Shown: in pieces, positions 34,201-45,987 of the stretch
Layout of the letters: every line of letters begins with the position of its first letter
Numbering within the stretch: the stretch's first letter is position 1
Assembly (NCBI GenBank): GCA_032622095.1
Contig: CP136062.1
Span: forward strand, 10,693,710-10,757,709
Length of the DNA: 64,000 nt
Direction: 5' to 3'
Source: Siphonodentalium dalli
Taxonomy: Eukaryota; Mollusca; Scaphopoda; Gadilida; Siphonodentaliidae
The notes under the pieces: generated by a model
What the model was told of the DNA's origin: nothing
What the model saw: only the letters and a program-made list of their open reading frames with translations
The model's database searches: none
Translations under genes and position numbers: made by a program

Positions 34201-34504
34201 GTGAGTTCTTTTCACCATCATGAGAGACCATTACAACCCATCTGACATTTTGAAAATGGAGAAATTTCCCAACCAACCAGAAGAGAGCATCAAGGTTATT
34301 CCGACATTTTTGGTTGCCGTTGATCGCTTCCGAGAGCATAAACCATGGACTGAAATGACCCATAACTTATCAATGATATCTTGTTGCTAATATGTTTCAT
34401 GTAGGTTTGCATTTATTTATTTATAGACAGCCCAAAGTAAATTTTTTTGCTGTCACTTGCAAAGCAGGGCTTTCCACAATTAGTCAGGTATTCTTTTGAC
34501 TGGT

Positions 34505-34605
34505 GACAGATCTAACCCATAGAGAGCCCCTTGTAGCTTGGACCAGATGACACTCCATAGTGCATGGTACCAGATGTGTGAGGCTCCCTGTGGGTTACCT
34601 ATAAA
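34505..34605. mobile_element. CCCATAG MITE unit
   Basis: Single palindromic unit: AACCCATAGAGAGCCCC on the left and GAGGCTCCCTGTGGGTTA on the right. Confidence 0.7.
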
Positions 34606-34734
34606 ACATTCATGAGTTCTTTGATAGAAGTGTCCAATAGCCCTGAGTATAAGAATAAGTTTCTTTATTATAAAATTTCTATAGAAACTTCTTCACATAG
34701 ATTCTATTTCTTTTTTGTTTAGTTTCTCAATATC

Positions 34735-34975
34735 TCCAAATTGGCAGACGACACATTGCATAATCGAGGTTCCCAATGGGTGTACATTACAATATTAACC
34801 ATTTGGGAACTTCAATCTGAGTGTATGTCTCCCATAGCAGATGAGGCCATGCAGAATGAGGTTCCCAATGGGTGAATTTGGTGATGCTAGCCTGCTATGC
34901 AGGATAGCGTCACTAAATTCACCCTCTGGGGACCTCAGCCTGCAAATGATTGGCACACTAATCTCAGACATGGTG
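34735..34975. mobile_element. hAT-type MITE copy, 3' part
   Basis: Internal segment pieces (CATAATCGAGGTTCCCAATG; GGAACTTCAATCTGA) followed by the palindromic right half around GCTAGCCTGCTATGCAGG, ending near CACTAATCTCAGAC. Diverged, with the left half missing. Confidence 0.6.
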
Positions 34976-34979
34976 ACAT

Positions 34980-37800
34980 AATAATGGCTGATGGATAAAG
35001 GGTGTAAAATTATTCCACATAAACTCTCTGATATTTTTTTTCTATGGTGTCCACATCAGAATGAGCAACGGGGGATGCTACAGTGTCCTGGGCCTACATA
35101 CAAGGTACCATGCCTTGCTCACCGGATTAATATTCTGCTAATGTTAAACAGACAGTCTGCCGTCAGAGCAGTTTTAGGCTTTTAGCCAAATATGGTCTTT
35201 AATATGTCTTAAAGCTATTTTCCTTTTCCATCAAAATTTACATACAACCATTGATATCATGTGAAAAAGTTATTTCTATAACAACGGAATAATCAATGTT
35301 CTACTATCATGTATTCCTTTGTTGACTTATAGATAGCCGTCGGTTTACATTTTCCGGTTGTCAGTTGACGCCTCCTACTGTTTTATACCTGCCAGTCCAG
35401 GGTGCCAGTGTGGAGTTGTTGTACACCTTGTTCTAACTTATTAGATCCAACATCCATTATGACATAATAGGCATAAAACCAATCCCTTGTTATCTCCGGG
35501 ACACGAAAATGCAAGCATATACACGGACAATCTGAACAGGTCTACAGGTGGCAAGCACAAGACAAGCACAGGGTGGCTCCAGTGCGAAATTTGTATTGCT
35601 CCAGTTCGAAAACGAACAAAAATGATAAGCTCCAGGGCGCATAAGATACTATAGGTGGCGGGATGGGGAGGTGGGTGGGTACTTACCAATATACAAGCGC
35701 CTGCGGCGCATAATATACTATAGGTGGCGGGATGGGGAGGTGGGTGCCCGGAAAAGCTTCTATCAATTAATATTGATTTTATTTCGAATATTAAATCGGG
35801 CCCATTTATGTTACTATTTTTAGAACCGACCATTCGGATGAGACCGTATTGCGATATAGAGCACTGGGCTGTTCATACGGCTACGCAACGAATGTCAAAT
35901 GTCACAGATTGGTTGTTTGTATTGTTTTGTTCCACAGATATAAGCGATAATGACTATAATTAACGTTTATTTGTGACAAAATTGCACAATATAATTTCTG
36001 GTCTCTGTTAACAGTAACCACTATTGTTCGTTAGCTGAACAAACACACCTTTTTAGACCAGAAAATATTCGAAATAAAATTAATATTAATCGATAGAAGC
36101 ATTTCCGGACAGGAGTCTTCGATTCAAATCCAATAATTTCGATATTGCACATAATTCATCGATAATTTAGTAGATTGTAGCCGTTGTAGCTGAGAATAAT
36201 GACATTTTATCTAATATTTGTGCATAAATTTGTCTCTTTGCGCTTTGCAGAGCAAATTGAGATGTTACCATTGCAAAATAAGGTGGACAAGAACTTTTAG
36301 TGTCAAATAATAACAGAATCGTTCACTTTATGGTGCAAACCTGACATTTGGCATGAATGGCCAGTGTATGTCAATTATGATGACTGACTTTTTTTCCGAT
36401 AAACCAGAAGACTGACTTTTTTTCCGATAAACCAATCACAATAGTCAATTTATTCAAAATGGCCGCAAATTTTATGAAATGGCCGCCGTTTTCAGGGATC
36501 CAAAATAGGGGATCACTTGAACTTTCTAACTGTTGGTAATTTCCAACCAACCTGACACCACCTATAATGTTGGTATATTTCCAATGGATAGCAATTTCAG
36601 ACAAATATTTGGACTAAATATAGAAACGATTTGCTAGAGTTGTTCTAAAACAACATATGTCCCCACCAATTAGTTGTTGGAAATCAACCAACTAACAATT
36701 TCAACCTATAACTGGAGTAAAATTTCAAACAAATGCTGTGAGGTATGAAATTTCCAGCTGTTGAATATTTTGACCAAAGTTTGACGGTTAGTCCCCCCCC
36801 AAACCCCCTGTCGCCACGTTCCTGGGGGGGAATACACCCCCTATGATAATATAGCCGGTGCCACGTCCCTTCATATCAACAAAAATAGCTTCATGGAAAC
36901 CGTGAAGCATCGAAATCAACATGAAAGCACACTGAGGTGACGATTTCGGACTGGTGCACTTTCGCCGAATGCGCACCCGTCGCGTAGCTTGTTATCACAA
37001 AGGCAGCATATCATTTTTGATATTTTATATACCTTATTTTAACAAACTTACAATCCCCACATGACAATTATTTTGATTGGCAATATTAAAAACAATACAA
37101 GATGACAATAACTGATGATGGTAGTAAAATTGAGCACATGCTACCATTTGTCATAGTAAAAAGCACTGGAAATTATGAGGTTGGGAAAAAAATATACAAA
37201 AAAATTCAGGTTTAATGAATCCTGCGGACCAAGAGCTGCTTTCCATATACAGAATGGCCTTTAATCGAGGGGGAAATGTAATTTTCTTATATAAACTTCT
37301 CACATTTATTCTCCCTGATCTCAATTTCTGTGCATAGTATAGACTTTCTCTCGCCGGAAACGCACAGGAGCCTGGCAATTGCGCACTGGACAATTATACG
37401 ATTTCGGACGGATTTAGCAGGAGCCCCAGTGATATTATTATAAGATCCTACTCTTATTCCATTCAATAAACCCATTCTATAAATTGTGATATTAAACGTT
37501 CGTTTAATGACAGGAAATAGTGCCAGGTGACCTTTGACTTCCGGTTTCTCATATGTTTACATTCCGTACGCTACGTCTTAAAATACTATGGCTTTTCCAA
37601 TATTTTGAAAAGAGTTTGAAAAGTTATGTCATTAAATATATGCTATTAAATACACCAAAGAGGCTTTATTTATCTGGGACTATTTCTTTACATGGACAAA
37701 CAACGCATAGTTCAGTGAAACGTCATCGCATGCCTTATAGAAGCCGATCTTAGTTTCGCGTCCTATTTGTTGATTTAAGTATGGTTTGTCGAAGTTTTGG
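34980..37800. other. Large intron, no confident exon
   Basis: A 45-bp stretch at 35060-35104 has AG before it and GT after it and keeps phase, but its translation (NEQRGMLQCPGPTYK) matches nothing I know. 35645-35745 holds a duplicated CTATAGGTGGCGGGATGGGG phrase. An inverted repeat of about 45 bp lies at 35748-35793 and 36064-36108 (GCTTCTATCRATTAATATT). C-runs occur near 36793. Confidence 0.35.
35748..36108. repeat. Inverted repeat, 45-bp arms
   Basis: Left arm CCCGGAAAAGCTTCTATCAA to CGAATATT; the right arm is its complement with three or four mismatches. The spacer is about 270 bp. It could be a decayed MITE. No target duplication identified. Confidence 0.65.
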
Positions 37801-37802
37801 AT

Positions 37803-37973
37803 CATGTAATAAATAGAATCTACAACTCGTCCCCTGTTTATAGCGGAATTTACAAAACTCGTCCAGTAAATTAGGTCTGAACCTCGTCAAAGACCTAATT
37901 TACTGGACTTGTTTTGTAAATTCCGCTATAAACTGGGCACTCATTGTAGATCCTCTATATATTACATGGTGGC
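37803..37973. mobile_element. Palindromic MITE-like element
   Basis: Arms run from CATGTAATAAATAGAATCTA inward through TTTATAGCGGAATTTACAAA and GACCTAATTTACTGGAC on the complementary side. The whole 170 bp can fold. No clear target duplication and no coding capacity. Confidence 0.75.
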
Positions 37974-38184
37974 TGACAAACTATGTGTAATAGATACACC
38001 ATTAACTAATTTATAATAGGGATCAGATAGAAATTATGGTTTATAACCTGCGCAACTACACTCTATATCATATATGATGTATAATGAAAAGAGCGTTGTC
38101 TTGTTTCTTTCTTAGCTTTTTCATAAAACAACATTTACATCCCGGGTTAAATTCATAATAATTATAAACTTGACTACCTTTTAT

Positions 38185-38853
38185 TAGCTCAACTTACTTT
38201 GTAAGTTTGAGCTATTGCCATGGTTTGGCGTCCGTCGTTCGTGTGTCCGTCAACAATTTCCTTTGGCGCGGGCTACAGGTCATACCTTTGTTCTGATATT
38301 TATGAAATTTGTCATGAGTGTTGACATTGACATGTAGATGGGAACGAGTAATTTTGGTGTCATTCGGCCAAAAAACATGGCTGCTGGCGGCCATCTTGGA
38401 TTTCAAAATTCAATCCATTGGCGCGGGTTACAGGTCGTACTATTCGTCTGATCATCATGAAATTTGTCATGGATGTTAATATTAACATGTAGATGGGAAT
38501 GAGTGATTTTGGGGTCGTTCGGCCAAAAAACATGGCTGCCAGCAGCCATCTTGGTTTTTACTCTTTGCATGACTAAATCATTTGGCGCGGGCTACAGGTC
38601 GTAGCTTTGGTCAGATCTTCATGAAATTTGTCATGGATGTTAACAATGACATGTAGATGGGAACGAGTCCTTTGGGGTCAATTGGCCAAAAAACATGGCC
38701 ACCAGCAGCCATCTTGGATTTTACTCTTTGCATGACTAAATCCTTTGGCACAGGTCAGACATTGCAATTAGCACCTTTCCTTTCCTATATACTGTCAACC
38801 ATTAAATTATTCCCCTACCTAAGTTGAGCTACAGTGTCATTGACACTTTCATT
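38185..38853 (+). mobile_element. Hairpin-ended repeat element, copy 2 (three units)
   Basis: Starts TAGCTCAACTTACTTTGTAA and ends with the hairpin AGTGTCATTGACACT plus TTCATT. Only about three 160-bp units lie between (GGGAACGAG phrases near 38341, 38495 and 38659), against about nine in copy 1. Confidence 0.8.
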
Positions 38854-39423
38854 GATAATAAATTTACGGTAGACCACACTATATCATATATGATATTATA
38901 GATATGGGAATTATAACATTATATATGGGGAACTTAAAATACTTTACCGATCATAGTATTTGTAACAGGAAACAGGCGACTCGACTATTACTACATAGCC
39001 CGTGCATTTTGTGCCCAACAGTATTGCTCGAACAATTATTATGACGAATATGTTTTAAGCCGTATTTGCTCCTGTCCTTATTTGACTTTCTAAAAGGCTC
39101 TGGTAAACCTGTCAGTGCATCACTCTGACTTGGTTTATGTCATTCTGGTGTACTGGGTTTGGTGTTCACCTAGCCAGTCAATGTATTACCTGGTCAGACA
39201 CCCAACTTCCTATATTGGTCACATAAAAAAAATTAAGTGGGCCTTTAAAAACTACAAAATTAATAAGTGTTAATAAGGAAACTACTCATCAATGAGAAAT
39301 ACGAAAATTATAAACAAGTAACGAGAACGGAAAACTGATAAGAACGATATACATTAAAAGAGTGAACATGTAGTAATTATCGATTATTTAGAGCATTACT
39401 GTAGATGTAAAACATTGCCGAAA
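38854..39423. other. Intron sequence, nothing identified
   Basis: A/T-rich. A piece of the mariner-like MITE end (TTATTTAGAGCATTACTGTA) occurs at 39385-39404. No exon seen. Confidence 0.4.
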
Positions 39424-39677
39424 TACAGTAATGCTCGAAGTAATCGACCCCTTAACCACAGCAGAATTATGGGTAACTTTTCAGGATTTAGTCGGAAATA
39501 TGGCTTGTTGCCATTCATCGGAAAGCTCTCGGCAGCAGAATAATGGGTAACTTTTCAGGATTTAGTCGGAAATATGGGTTGTTGCCATTCATCGGAAAGC
39601 TCTCGACTAAATCCTGAAAAGTTACCCATAATTCTGCTGTGGTTTTTAAGGGGTATATTACTTAGGGCATTACTGTA
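39424..39677. mobile_element. TA-flanked MITE (mariner-like), copy 2, rearranged
   Basis: TA at 39424-39425 and 39676-39677 bounds CAGTAATGCTCGAAGTAATC and its partner. The segment GCAGAATTATGGGTAACTTT through GGAAAGCTCTC is duplicated in tandem on the left side, and the right arm lacks the matching piece, so the hairpin is lopsided. Confidence 0.8.
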
Positions 39678-39696
39678 GGTTGTTTAGTTGTGTTTC

Positions 39697-39862
39697 TTAA
39701 CCCTTCCATGACTGGAGCTGCTTGAAATTTTACGAAAACCCTTTGCCAATGCATTCTCTTATATATGTGAGTTTCACATAGGGAGACTGACATATATAAG
39801 AAAATGCACTGGCAAGGATCTTAAATGCTGCACCAGCGCAGCTCCCTTCATGAGAGGGTTAA
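39697..39862. mobile_element. TTAA-flanked MITE (CCCTTCCATGACTGGAGC family)
   Basis: Left TTAACCCTTCCATGACTGGA, right CAGCTCCCTTCATGAGAGGG plus TTAA. The centre is the GCCAATGCATTCTCTTATAT hairpin shared with other families. It ends 175 bp before exon C. Confidence 0.75.
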
Positions 39863-40037
39863 ATGACAGAATGTTTTGAGCTCTCCGAATATATAATGAT
39901 AGCACATTAAGTCATTCTATGGCCGGTTTGTGATAGTTCTGGAATGAGTTGTTATGGTTCCTTATGATCCAAATTATACATTTTCACTAGAATTTGACAA
40001 TTAAAAAATGAAAACTTTACTTCTGATGTCATTACAG

Positions 40038-42048
40038 AGAGAGAATGGCATATCAGCATCCAGTTCATCACTTCGTTGTCATGAGTTACCAGAAGCGTGT
40101 TGTGAGCAGATGCTTCCACGAACACCGTCAAAATTTGCTGGAAACTCTGCAGAAAATGTTTGGAAATGTACCCAAGAAAACAAAGTTTCCACAAGGTCTA
40201 TAAGTGAACGTGAACTACAAAGTCAATTAGCTGCGAATTGTGCCGGTCCACGAAGCCAGACTGTGAATTGTGCCGGTCCACGAAGCCAGACTCGTTCTTC
40301 TACAAAGGGACCTAACTCACATGTTCAGAGCAGATCGGCATCGAAATCTGATAGTGATAAAAAGCAGCAAACGAAACGTCATATTGTTAGATCAGATCAA
40401 TTTAAAATAAATTCGACACAGCAGGACGACGAAGTGACTCCATCAAAAAGGACGGTCTGCATTCTGGATGAAATACAACGTAATCCGGCAGAAAATAGCG
40501 TTAGAGAAAGCGACGAAAAATTAGCTATCCAACAATCAAATGATGAAGATGCCGATAATTCTACACACAGCAGGGAATGTGAACGGGAGAGAACATGGAG
40601 TAATTCAGCAGATTACATCGAATGTGACCAAAAACTATCAAACAGAAAATCGATTAACGATGATGAAAACTTTGGTGGGGGTGATAGTGATAGCGACATT
40701 TTTCGTGATGCCATGTCGGATAACGATGCCATGTCCAATAACGATGCGATGTCGGATAACGATGCCATGTTGTATAATGATGCCATGTCGGATAACGATG
40801 CCATGTCGGATAACGATTGTTCTGAATCTGACAACGAAAGCTTTATGGAGGGGAAAGTTGTTACCACTGCTGTGGATGTGAAAGAAAAAGAATCGAACCA
40901 AATTTCAGCCACCGTGACTGCCAAGGATCTTACAAATAAAAGAAGTGGATCTGGAACTTCTATAAGTTGTGAAACTGAAGACTCTAGCTATGGATTCGAT
41001 TGTACTGAACAGATACAGTGTGGCCAAATTAATTCACAATCCTATTCAACCCATACGGGTCATATTCATTCACAATCCTCACCCACCCGTATGGAGCCTT
41101 ACACAGATCAAATTCATTCACAATCTCCATCCACCCATATGGAGCCCCACACAGTTGTGAGCAGAATACTTTCCCCACTGCATTTCGTTCAAATTCAGAG
41201 AACTGATGAAAATGACAGGACAAGCCATGAATGTTCTAATAATAATAATTTGGGAGGTTTATATAATGTTAAAAGCGACGTGAGCTTTTCATCTGATGAG
41301 GCGGAGAAAGGGGGAAGAATTACTGACATTCTCGACGCTTTCCAGAGTGATAACGTTTCATGTTTCCACAATACGTCGGATTTGTTTCACAGAGAAGCGG
41401 ATAATATAATCCCTAACAACTTATCATCAAGTCCAGCTGTTTCTGAAACATTAAAACATTGTATCCATGACTTATCATCGTCATTTGATGATGAGTCATT
41501 TATGTCAGATATAAACAATGCTCAAACATTGACGTCCAGTATAAATGATGCTCAAACATTGACGTCAGGTATAAACGATGCTGATTCATTGACGTCCAGT
41601 ATAAATGATGCTAAAACATTGACGTCGGGTATAAACAATGCTCATTCATTGATGTCCAGTATAAATGATGCTCAAACATTGACGTCAGGTATAAACTATG
41701 CTCCAGTGTCTCGAAATAATGAATTCGATCGGAATGATATCCCCACTAATGAAGATGACGATTTTGAATTCGACCAATCGGATGACAAGAAAGCAATAGA
41801 ATCTCAGGTACTCTCGAAGAAGGTTTCATGTTCAACAAAACAAACTTCCCTATCGGCATTCTTCAATGTTCCGAAGAAAAAAACTGCAGAGAATTCTCAA
41901 CAACAGAAGAATCTATCCAAGCTAGGGAGATTAAATACCAGGGGGAATTCCGTCACGTTAAAACAGTCAACTTCATCCAACAACAGTTACAGTGGCACCA
42001 AAAGGGGTCAAGATCGTCGATCGTGTCCATTCTACAAAAAAATTACAG
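40038..42048 (+). CDS. DCLRE1A: DCLRE1A exon C: long N-terminal region, PIP box, CPFYKK
   Basis: A 2011-bp exon between GATGTCATTACAG and ACAG|GTGCG, entering in phase 0 and leaving after one base of a codon. It encodes 670 polar, acidic, serine- and asparagine-rich residues, typical of the disordered SNM1A N-terminus. In-frame repeats are NCAGPRSQTV twice (40235-40294), a six-residue NDAMSD unit about six times (40707-40818), and a ten-residue SSINDAQTLT unit about six times (41511-41703). Near the end, QTSLSAFF (41841-41864) fits a PCNA-interacting box and is followed by NVPKKK. The last residues, CPFYKKIT (42024-42047), match the CPFYKK motif just before the nuclease domain. The ATG at 40008 lies in the intron and is not the start. 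Confidence 0.9.
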
Positions 42049-42094
42049 GTGCGTTCTGTTAGCTATTGGTATAAACTATAGTCGACTACTACAG

Positions 42095-42230
42095 TAGGGA
42101 TCGGCGAATATTCGAGATTCGATTCGATGTCGATATCGGGCACCCGATTCGAGATCGACACCGAATCGGTCCGCTGATTCGGATATTTTCGAATCGATGT
42201 TACTTTGGTGTAGTCTCATTTTTGTTTTGT
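42095..42230. mobile_element. hAT-like end fragment rich in GAATCGA
   Basis: TAGGGATCGGCGAATATTCG begins 46 bp after the exon C donor, followed by multiple ATTCGA/TCGAAT motifs. It resembles the ends of the element at 43431-44636. No matching right end located, so boundaries are uncertain. Confidence 0.5.
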
Positions 42231-42890
42231 CTAGAAACACATGCCAAATGACCTGACATCACAATAATTGAAGCACATGGTTGCCAAGTAGTCAACGTAG
42301 TGTAATTGTGAATGTATTGCGTTCAGAATACACGTGCATTATGCAAATTATGTGCTTCGATCGCAACCCGTGACGGTGATCAATCGCCGCATGTATTTGT
42401 AATCTGTATCGACAGTGTATAAATTATCTACACGGTGCTTGATCGCTAGATGCGGAATTTATTGATTTCCGTATGTTTAGAACTTCAGATATCCAATTTA
42501 GATGATATGAATAAAATTCAGCTGCCGTTATGCATGACAAAACATAGAGTGGAATGAACAGAAACCATAGAATAATCGGTCTATTATGTTCTTAAATGGA
42601 TGTCATTATGTGCGACCAGTTATCTGCGACACTGTCGGCAGAATTCCTAGAAATTTCCTACTTTCAGTTTCTGTTTCCCGGGAAATCATCTTGGTGTTTT
42701 AAAAAAGGGGGGTATCCTTAGTCCTATTGGGACAGTCACACTTCTAGTCATGTTTTATTTTTGTATAAAGCTGCATTTCTGTCCACGGTTTTGAGGACAT
42801 GTGGAAATTCGACATTTCGGGGGTACTAGTATGTACTTCTAGTGTTTTGTGTCAGTGACCTGTGGGTTAAAGCCGTCTCTGGTAACTATA
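42231..42890. other. Intron sequence, nothing identified
   Basis: No exon or named repeat seen. A short A/G-rich stretch occurs near 42700. Confidence 0.35.
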
Positions 42891-43140
42891 ACAAAGGTGT
42901 GAAATAAACCTAGGTACACATTACAAAGCGCCACAATAACAATGGTGTGAAATAAACATAGGTACACATTCTAAAGTTTCACAATAACAATGGTGTGGAA
43001 TAAACCTAGGTACACATTCCAAAGCGCCACATAGACAATGGTGTGGAATAAACCTAGGTGCATATTCTGAAGCGCCACATGGACAATGGTGTGGAATAAA
43101 CCTAGGTATCCAAAGCTCCACTTGGACAATTTTGAAGTCA
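42891..43140 (+). repeat. 48-bp tandem repeat, five copies
   Basis: Units start near 42891, 42939, 42987, 43035 and 43083, each with GTGTGRAATAAACCTAGGTA and AAGCGCCACA. The inverted equivalent lies at 48463-48510 (TGGCGCTTCGGAATGTGTAC), so these two places may be the ends of one large inverted structure. Confidence 0.85.
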
Positions 43141-43149
43141 ACTAAATTA

Positions 43150-43430
43150 ATAGTCCCAAGTCTTCTCGATCCACAACAGCTTGGGATATTGGTTGATGCT
43201 GTTTAAGTCTTCTCGATCCACAACAGCTTGGGATATTGGTTGATGCTGTTTAAGTCTTCTCGATCCACAACAGCTTGGGATATTGGTTGATGCTGTTTAA
43301 GTCTTCTCGATCCACAACAGCTTGGGATATTGGTTGATGCTGTTTAAGTCTTCTCGATCCACAACAGCTTGGGATATTGGTTGATGCTGTTTAAGTCTTC
43401 TCGATCCACAACAGCTTGGGATATTGGTTG
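43150..43430 (+). repeat. 47-bp satellite, left block (six copies)
   Basis: The unit contains AAGTCTTCTCGATCCACAAC and GGGATATTGGTTGATGCTG. Copies are almost identical, indicating recent amplification. The array is cut by a hAT-type insertion at 43431 and resumes at 44637. Confidence 0.95.
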
Positions 43431-44636
43431 TAGGGCCCGACGTATCGGCAATTTCAACATCGAATCGAATCTCGAATCGAATCAGGATAATGATTCGAAA
43501 TCGAATCGAATCTCGAATCGAATCTTTTTCTAACACTTTAGTAGATTCGCGGTACCGATCGGTGGAAGGTACGAGCAAAAATGGGTGCAAATGTCAGATG
43601 ATTTTATAACGTCAGTGAGATAACTCAGATTACGAAGAAGGTTCATTGAACTTAATTGCTATGACATGATATATATAAATACAATATTTAATCACAGTTT
43701 AAAACAGTTTAATATATGAGAATGGCACGACACCATTTCATATTTTGTGCCACTGCCAGTATGCGTGAAGTTCACGAAAGAAAGCAGTTTGGAACTTTGG
43801 AGTTAATGGAGTCTGATTCGAGTCATTGCAAACGAGAACTCTTCTGCGCATGTACGCTTCACCCTGTCGCGCACAGCAGGCACGTGCGATATCAAAATTG
43901 CGCATCGTGACTTAATTGGGAATAGCGCATACGCAAACGGGATTACAGAGAACTATATATAGTATCCCAACTTGGGCCTGTCTGTCGGAAAGCTGAATGG
44001 TTAACAAATTATATTCCATTTCCCGGATAGAGATGTTGGTCGGATATGGAGATGGCATGATGGAGCCCAAAATGTTTATTTAATATATTTATATCGTTTT
44101 AATTTTGAGTTAAAAACAATATGATATTATTTGATTGATCTGAGTAACGCAATATAGGCTTTTCAGATAAGAATGTCAGATACCGACATACAAATATGTC
44201 CCACAAGAAATTCACTAACTTCAGTATTGCGACATTTCTGGTTTTATGTGGTGGAGGAAACCGTGTGCGTTACGATTATAGTACAACCGCGATGAACACG
44301 CAAACCACCACAGACCTATACCTGCATGCTGCACGAGTTGCACCGACCTTCCACGAGTAACTGGGACTGGTGGGGCAATATATACGAGCAGTAAGCTTTT
44401 GGGCAACTTACCCTATACACATTGGACCATGGTGGTCACACATGGTCGCGGAAGGAGACTTGTGTTAAGTTTTGGGGATAATATGAATAATTTTTATAGA
44501 TAATGCAGTCTATTCCCAGTGATAAAGAACTTGTATATAACGATTCGAAATATCCCGAATCACCCGACCGCTTTCGAATCGAATCGGAACGTAAGATTCA
44601 AAATTGAATCGAATCTCGAAGCTTCGTCGGGCCCTA
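43431..44636. mobile_element. hAT-type non-autonomous element with 8-bp duplication
   Basis: The terminal repeats TAGGGCCCGACG (43431-43442) and CGTCGGGCCCTA (44625-44636) are exact complements. The 8-bp direct repeat ATTGGTTG flanks both sides (43423-43430 and 44637-44644). Both ends are rich in GAATCGAATC subterminal motifs, which are likely transposase-binding repeats. The interior has no transposase frame. An 8-bp duplication and TAGGG-type ends fit the hAT superfamily. It inserted into an existing 47-bp array. Confidence 0.9.
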
Positions 44637-45359
44637 ATTGGTTGATGCTGTTTAAGTCTTCTCGATCCACAACAGCTTGGGATATTGGTTGATGCTGTTT
44701 AAGTCTTCTCGATCCACAACAGCTTGGGATATTGGTTGATGCTGTTTAAGTCTTCTCGATCCATAACAGCTTGGGATATTGGTTGATGCTGTTTAAGTCT
44801 TCTCGATCCACAACAGCTTGGGATATTGGTTGATGCTGTTTAAGTCTTCTCGATCCACAACAGCTTGGGATATTGGTTGATGCTGTTTAAGTCTTCTCGA
44901 TCCACAACAGCTTGGGATATTGGTTGATGCTGATTAAGTCTTCTCGATCCACAACAGCTTGGGATATTGGTTGATGCTGTTTAAGTCTTCTCGATCCACA
45001 ACAGCTTGGGATATTGGTTGATGCTGTTTAAGTCTTCTCGATCCACAACAGCTTGGGATATTGGTTGATGCTGTTTAAGTCTTCTCGATCCACAACAGCT
45101 TGGGATATTGGTTGATGCTGTTTAAGTCTTCTCGATCCATAACAGCTTGGGATATTGGTTGATGCTGTTTAAGTCTTCTCGATCCACAACAGCTTGGGAT
45201 ATTGGTTGATGCTGTTTAAGTCTTCTCGATCCACAACAGCTTGGGATATTGGTTGATGCTGTTTAAGTCTTCTCGATCCACAACAGCTTGGGATATTGGT
45301 TGATGCTGTTTAAGTCTTCTCGATCCACAACAGCTTGGGATATTGGTTGATGCTGTTTT
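44637..45359 (+). repeat. 47-bp satellite, right block (about 15 copies)
   Basis: Continuation of the array at 43150-43430. Only rare differences occur (CCATAACAGC twice, GCTGATTAAG once). It ends at another inserted element at 45360. Confidence 0.95.
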
Positions 45360-45987
45360 CAGACTTTCATTTTTAGAAAATGTAGGCGCGCATAGTCCCG
45401 CTCGCTGGGTTTTGGCCAGGTGCGCGGTTTCTATCAAGATAAAATAAACAGCGGAAATACATTCATAAATGCCGCGTAAATTGAATTAGTTTACTCACGA
45501 CCGATGTCCAGTGAATCTCTTTGATGGTTTAACACTGCTTAATCCACTATCCATAAGCACATGTGCATGTTACACACTATGTTTTATATTGTACATGCTC
45601 CTATATTAATTGTAATTCATAATTATTAATAAGGAATCAATTTATTACTCCGATTCCATGCTGACAGAATAAATATCAACATCTCCCGGCCAATTGGTCT
45701 CGCTTTGATTTTCCATGAATTTATGTGACGTCATAAGCCATACATAGAAATGTATTTTTAGCTTTGAATCATTCAGTCTCAGACAGATAGTGCATTCGAC
45801 ACGTCACACCGTGTGACCTCGTCTGGGTTAACACTGTGTGACCTCGTCTGGGTAGACACTGAAAACAGCGTTATCAGGTTCGCTCTCTGTATTTGGCCTA
45901 GGTGCGCAATCGATTGCTCGCTGGTTTTCAAATTTAGCCGCGCGATGGTGCGCAAGAGCGATCGCGCACCTCAAAAATGAAAGTCTG
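45360..45987. mobile_element. hAT-like element ending the 47-bp array
   Basis: The ends CAGACTTTCATTTTT and AAAAATGAAAGTCTG are inverted and are flanked by CTGTTTT on both sides (45353-45359 and 45988-45994). Subterminal GGTGCGCGATCG-like motifs occur on both sides. Internal short duplications include TGTGACCTCGTCTGGGTWRACACTG. No transposase frame. Confidence 0.7.

Noticed and set aside
35060-35104. 45-bp phase-0 stretch between AG and GT in the exon B-C intron
   Set aside because: Its translation NEQRGMLQCPGPTYK does not resemble a UBZ finger or other known SNM1A segment; short AG-GT pairs are common by chance.
40008-40037. ATG at 40008 as the start of the long exon C frame
   Set aside because: These bases lie before a clear TCATTACAG acceptor, and exon B ends in the matching phase 0.
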